Source: an uncultured Oscillospiraceae bacterium
Lineage (GTDB): Bacteria > Bacillota > Clostridia > Oscillospirales > Ruminococcaceae
Assembly (NCBI GenBank): GCA_934481355.1
Contig: CAKSPH010000044.1
Coordinates: 1 to 8,052 of the forward strand
Length of the DNA stretch: 8,052 nucleotides
Direction: 5' to 3'
Shown one piece after another: positions 5,758 through 8,052 of this stretch. The position numbers and the translations under genes are program-made. Within the stretch, counting starts at the first letter, position 1; every line of letters begins with the position of its first letter. Below the pieces are notes generated by a model. The model did not search any database and had not been told where the DNA came from. It was given only the letters and a program-made list of their open reading frames with translations.

Positions 5758-6410
5758 TTCTGAGATTCCCTTTCAGATTCTTTTTTGGATTCCCGCTGCT
5801 CAGCCTCCCGCTTTGAGAACACGCAGCCGCAGTAATTCTGGCGGTACAGCCCGTATTCCTTTGAAAGCTCTATCGAGCGCAGATAGCCGCCCTTTTTCTT
5901 GAAGTCCGAGGGGAGAAGCTTCACCGGGTAGATTTCGGATAATTCCGCGCCGATGGAGTTAAGCTTTTCGGCGTTTTTCATCGGGCTTATCGACAGTGTG
6001 GAGCAGAAGTAGTCGAAGCCGTGCTCCGCCGCATACTGCGCGGATCTTTCCAGACGCAGACGGTAGCACGCGAAGCATCGTTCGCCGCCCTCCGGGATAT
6101 CCTCCATACCCTTTACTGCGGAGTAGAATTCCTCCGGGCGGTATTCCGGCACCACGACCTGAGCGGGGAATTTCATCGGGAGCTCCGCCACAAGCCTGCG
6201 AAGCTCTGCGGTGCGCTTGTCGAATTCCTCCTTAGGAGAGATATTCGGATTGTAGTAAAGCAGAGTGATGCGGAAATACTGCGCCAGGTATTCCAGACAG
6301 TAGCTGGAGCAGGGCGCGCAGCAGCTATGGAGCAGCAGGGTGGGAGCTTCTCCTTCCGGGATAGAGGCGATTATGCCCTCAAGCATTTTCTGGTAGTTCT
6401 GTTTCTGCAT
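5748..6410 (-). CDS. queH: Epoxyqueuosine reductase QueH (DUF208)
   Basis: QueH performs the last step of queuosine synthesis, reducing epoxyqueuosine to queuosine at the wobble base of GUN-anticodon tRNAs. It is the cobalamin-independent alternative to QueG. The 220-residue protein has the family's cysteine pattern: LHSCCAPCSSYC (Cys30, 31, 34, 38), GGERCFACYRLR (Cys112, 115) and YRQNYCGCVFS (Cys194, 196). In characterised QueH the first two clusters provide ligands for a [4Fe-4S] cluster and the last is redox-active. LLYYNPNISPKEEFDKR, CSTLSISPMKN and DFKKKGGYLRSIELSKEYGLY are further family stretches. After residue 198 comes an unusual charged tail rich in Glu, Arg, Lys and Ser. The ATG (6408-6410) overlaps the EamA stop as TAATG, with GGAAAGG upstream. 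No other queuosine genes lie in the window. Confidence 0.95.
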   Translation of the reverse strand: MQKQNYQKMLEGIIASIPEGEAPTLLLHSCCAPCSSYCLEYLAQYFRITLLYYNPNISPKEEFDKRTAELRRLVAELPMKFPAQVVVPEYRPEEFYSAVKGMEDIPEGGERCFACYRLRLERSAQYAAEHGFDYFCSTLSISPMKNAEKLNSIGAELSEIYPVKLLPSDFKKKGGYLRSIELSKEYGLYRQNYCGCVFSKREAEQRESKKESERESQNCI

Positions 6411-7357
6411 TATTGCGCCTTTCCGCCCATGGCGGGCTTTTTCTCAAAGTTCACGATGAATATTCCGAGGCTAACCAGCAGGAGCGCCGCTACTGCCTGC
6501 CAGCTGAAAGCCTGCCCCTGCTCGTCCAGAAGCAAAGCCGAGAGAAGCACTCCGCACACGGGATTCAGAAACCCGAAAACCGCCACGCGGCTGACCGGGT
6601 TGTGCTTCAGCAGAACCGCCCACAGGCTGTAAGCCGCAGCGGAAACGAAACTGAGCCACAGCAGCGTGCCGATTCCTTCGCCGGATATCTGCCACTGCTC
6701 GTTGGTACCGCCGAGGGCAAGCCCCAGAGCCGCAAGCGCTATTCCGCCGAAAACAAACTGGTACGCCGACAGCATAACCGGGGAAGCTCCCTGGGCGGTG
6801 TATTTCTTGATGAAAATCGTGGAACAGGCATAGCTCAGCACGGTGAGGAAAATGAAGCCCTCGCCGTTCCACGCAAATCCGCTGAGGTCGCCGCCGAGGT
6901 TCATGATGAAGATACCCGCGAATCCCAGAATACAGCCGATGAGCTTTTTTGGCGTGAGCTTTTCCATTCGGAAAACCAGCGTTGTCAGCAGTATCACCAC
7001 GAACGCTCCGGAGCCGTTTATGATCGAGGATTTCACGCCGGTGCAGTGGGAGAGCCCTATGTAGAAGAAAGCGTACTGCAAAATAGTCTGGAACAGGCTG
7101 AGCACGGCGATCCGTTTAAAATCTCCCTTTTCGGGAAGGAGCGGCTTGCGGGCTGAAAAGCTTCCCGCGCCCCACGCGAGTATTCCGGCGATGAAGAACC
7201 GCACTCCCGCGAAAAGGAGCTTTGCGCCGGGACCGCTTTCGGTTATCCCGAACTGCTGATACCCTATCTTTATCATCGGGAACGCGCTTCCCCACAGGGC
7301 ACAGCAGAAAAAGGCGATGAGAAGCACCACCCATATTTTTGAAAGATGTTTAGTCAT
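6410..7357 (-). CDS. EamA/DMT-family permease
   Basis: This 315-residue membrane protein has about ten helices and two EamA repeats (roughly residues 10-155 and 165-305), the usual drug/metabolite transporter layout. Recognisable stretches are CCALWGSAFPMIKIG near the N-terminus, VRFFIAGILAW (52-62), INGSGAFVVILLTTLVFRMEKLTPKK (about 113-138), and FLNPVCGVLLSALLLDE (263-279) at the end of the second repeat. Relatives export amino acids, nucleobases, sugars or other small metabolites; the substrate here is not evident. The ATG at 7355-7357 has AAGGA seven bases upstream and follows a consensus promoter. It is the first gene of a coupled operon: its TAA shares a base with the queH ATG. Confidence 0.92.
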   Translation of the reverse strand: MTKHLSKIWVVLLIAFFCCALWGSAFPMIKIGYQQFGITESGPGAKLLFAGVRFFIAGILAWGAGSFSARKPLLPEKGDFKRIAVLSLFQTILQYAFFYIGLSHCTGVKSSIINGSGAFVVILLTTLVFRMEKLTPKKLIGCILGFAGIFIMNLGGDLSGFAWNGEGFIFLTVLSYACSTIFIKKYTAQGASPVMLSAYQFVFGGIALAALGLALGGTNEQWQISGEGIGTLLWLSFVSAAAYSLWAVLLKHNPVSRVAVFGFLNPVCGVLLSALLLDEQGQAFSWQAVAALLLVSLGIFIVNFEKKPAMGGKAQ

Positions 7358-7388
7358 TTTTATGTCCTTCTTTTGTGTTTATAAGACT

Positions 7389-7417
7389 ATTATAGTACTA
7401 TTCCGCGGGAATGTCAA
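7389..7417 (-). promoter_or_regulatory. Sigma-A promoter of the EamA-queH-MATE operon
   Basis: On the minus strand TTGACA (7412-7417), a 17-base spacer and TATAAT (7389-7394) form a perfect consensus. The spacer holds a small perfect inverted repeat, ATTCC-CGC-GGAAT (7400-7412), which could be a repressor site. The leader is short, about 25 bases, too short for a preQ1 riboswitch. Confidence 0.9.
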
Positions 7418-7420
7418 TGC

Positions 7421-7457
7421 AGAAGAAAAGGCTCCGCCAAACTAATGACAGAGCCTT
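7421..7457 (-). terminator. Intrinsic terminator of spoVT
   Basis: On the minus strand AAGGCTCTG (7449-7457) pairs with CGGAGCCTT (7428-7436), nine pairs with one G-U wobble, around a 12-base loop. It is followed by TTCTTCT. It begins a few bases after the spoVT stop and ends just before the -35 box of the next operon. Confidence 0.85.
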
Positions 7458-7462
7458 GGGGG

Positions 7463-8005
7463 TTATTCTTCCATCTGTTTTCCGAAGTACATAGCCGCCG
7501 CCTGAACAAGCGCGCTCTGTTCGCTGGTGGCGAATTCGTTGTCGTCCCCGGAGAGCATGATAACCGCGCCGTTCACATCTCCCTGCGAAAGAATGGGGGA
7601 AGCCGCTATCGCGTAGCGGTCTATGCCCTCGATAGGGTTGAGCTTCTGGTCGTCGCGGGTCCGGTAGACGTGGCTCTTTCTCTGCTCGATGAGGTCCTCC
7701 AGCGAGCCGGATACGCGGCGCTCGATGACCTCCTTCTTCGCCATTCCGGAAACGGCGATAACGTGGTCGCGGTCGCAGATAACGGCAGGACAGCCGCCGA
7801 CCTTTGAGAGCACGTCCGCATACTGCGACGCGGTGCAGGATATCTCACCCACGGGCGAGTATTTCTTGAAGATGACCTCGCCGTCGGGGCTGGTGTATAT
7901 TTCTAGGGGGTCGCCCTCGCGGATACGCATGGTGCGGCGGATCTCCTTGGGGATGACGATACGTCCGAGGTCGTCGATACGGCGGACGATTCCGGTAGCT
8001 TTCAT
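7463..8005 (-). CDS. spoVT: Stage V sporulation regulator SpoVT (AbrB-GAF)
   Basis: This 180-residue DNA-binding regulator is close to the usual 178. Residues 1 to about 50 form the swapped-hairpin AbrB domain; MKATGIVRRIDDLGRIVIPK and the following EIRR, RIREGDPLEIY and DGEVIFKKYSP are nearly identical to the Bacillus protein as I remember it. From about 56 to 180 comes a GAF-like domain (YADVLSKVGGCPAVICDRDHVIAVSG, DRYAIAASPI, NGAVIMLS, and a C-terminal helix ending KQMEE) thought to sense a small ligand. In spore formers SpoVT tetramers modulate sigma-G-dependent genes in the forespore; in relatives that rarely sporulate it may act as a general regulator. The ATG at 8003-8005 is preceded by GGAGGA 9 bases upstream. 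Only 47 bases upstream are in the window, and I see no clear promoter in them. It is transcribed alone. Confidence 0.96.
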   Translation of the reverse strand: MKATGIVRRIDDLGRIVIPKEIRRTMRIREGDPLEIYTSPDGEVIFKKYSPVGEISCTASQYADVLSKVGGCPAVICDRDHVIAVSGMAKKEVIERRVSGSLEDLIEQRKSHVYRTRDDQKLNPIEGIDRYAIAASPILSQGDVNGAVIMLSGDDNEFATSEQSALVQAAAMYFGKQMEE

Positions 8006-8052
8006 ATATAAATTCCTCCGTTGTTTGAAAATAACAGCATTTCTGCCTGTGG

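Noticed and set aside
6021..7156. Long plus-strand frames opposite queH and the EamA gene
   Set aside because: They are antisense shadows arising from GC-biased codon positions. The minus-strand proteins carry clear family motifs and ribosome sites.
7358..7388. preQ1 riboswitch ahead of the queH operon
   Set aside because: The leader from the predicted start near 7382 to the ATG is only about 25 bases, with no room for the aptamer and no pseudoknot-forming sequence.

Overview
The window looks like ordinary chromosome from a low-to-moderate GC, Gram-positive anaerobe of the class Clostridia. A Ruminococcus/Oscillospiraceae-type organism is my best guess. The reasons are a SpoVT-type AbrB/GAF regulator almost collinear with the Bacillus/Clostridium protein, a minimal NifS-NifU iron-sulfur pair without hscBA or ferredoxin, strong purine-rich Shine-Dalgarno sites (some serving TTG starts), textbook sigma-A promoters with 17-bp spacers, and a tRNA gene with an encoded CCA end. 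The genus is inference; the family assignments rest on motifs visible in the proteins.

Layout from left to right. (1) 1-309 (+) is the 3' end of an ABC exporter ATPase, followed by a small hairpin and a bidirectional intrinsic terminator (374-405) shared with the converging Fe-S operon. (2) 415-2026 (-) is the nifS-nifU operon. It is driven by a consensus promoter at 2104-2132 that carries two inverted repeats, which are candidate operators. (3) 2266-2436 (+) is a self-contained tRNA-Arg(CCG) unit with promoter, gene and terminator. (4) 2542-3390 (+) is a TauE/SafE-family membrane permease with its own promoter and a TTG start. (5) 3398-3490 is a nested inverted-repeat element between convergent genes; it includes the terminator of (6), a lipoprotein of unknown function (3494-4333, -) with its own promoter. 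(7) 4390-7357 (-) is a tightly coupled three-gene operon: EamA permease, queH (epoxyqueuosine reductase), MATE transporter. It has a consensus promoter at 7389-7417 and no terminator before the lipoprotein gene. (8) 7463-8005 (-) is spoVT with its own terminator.

How the genes relate: NifS supplies sulfur to NifU for Fe-S clusters. QueH is itself a cluster enzyme completing queuosine in tRNA, and its coding region overlaps those of two transporters. TauE/SafE proteins often export sulfur-containing anions, so a loose sulfur theme is possible but not demonstrated. The remaining intergenic stretches are all under 300 bases. Both 2133-2265 and 2437-2541 are AT-rich and I see no gene in either. 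I found no CRISPR array, insertion sequence, integrase, phage gene or convincing riboswitch, and nothing that amounts to a clearly new system. The points most worth a second look are the EamA-QueH-MATE coupling, the operator-like repeats at nifS, the nested 93-bp repeat, and the uncharacterised lipoprotein.
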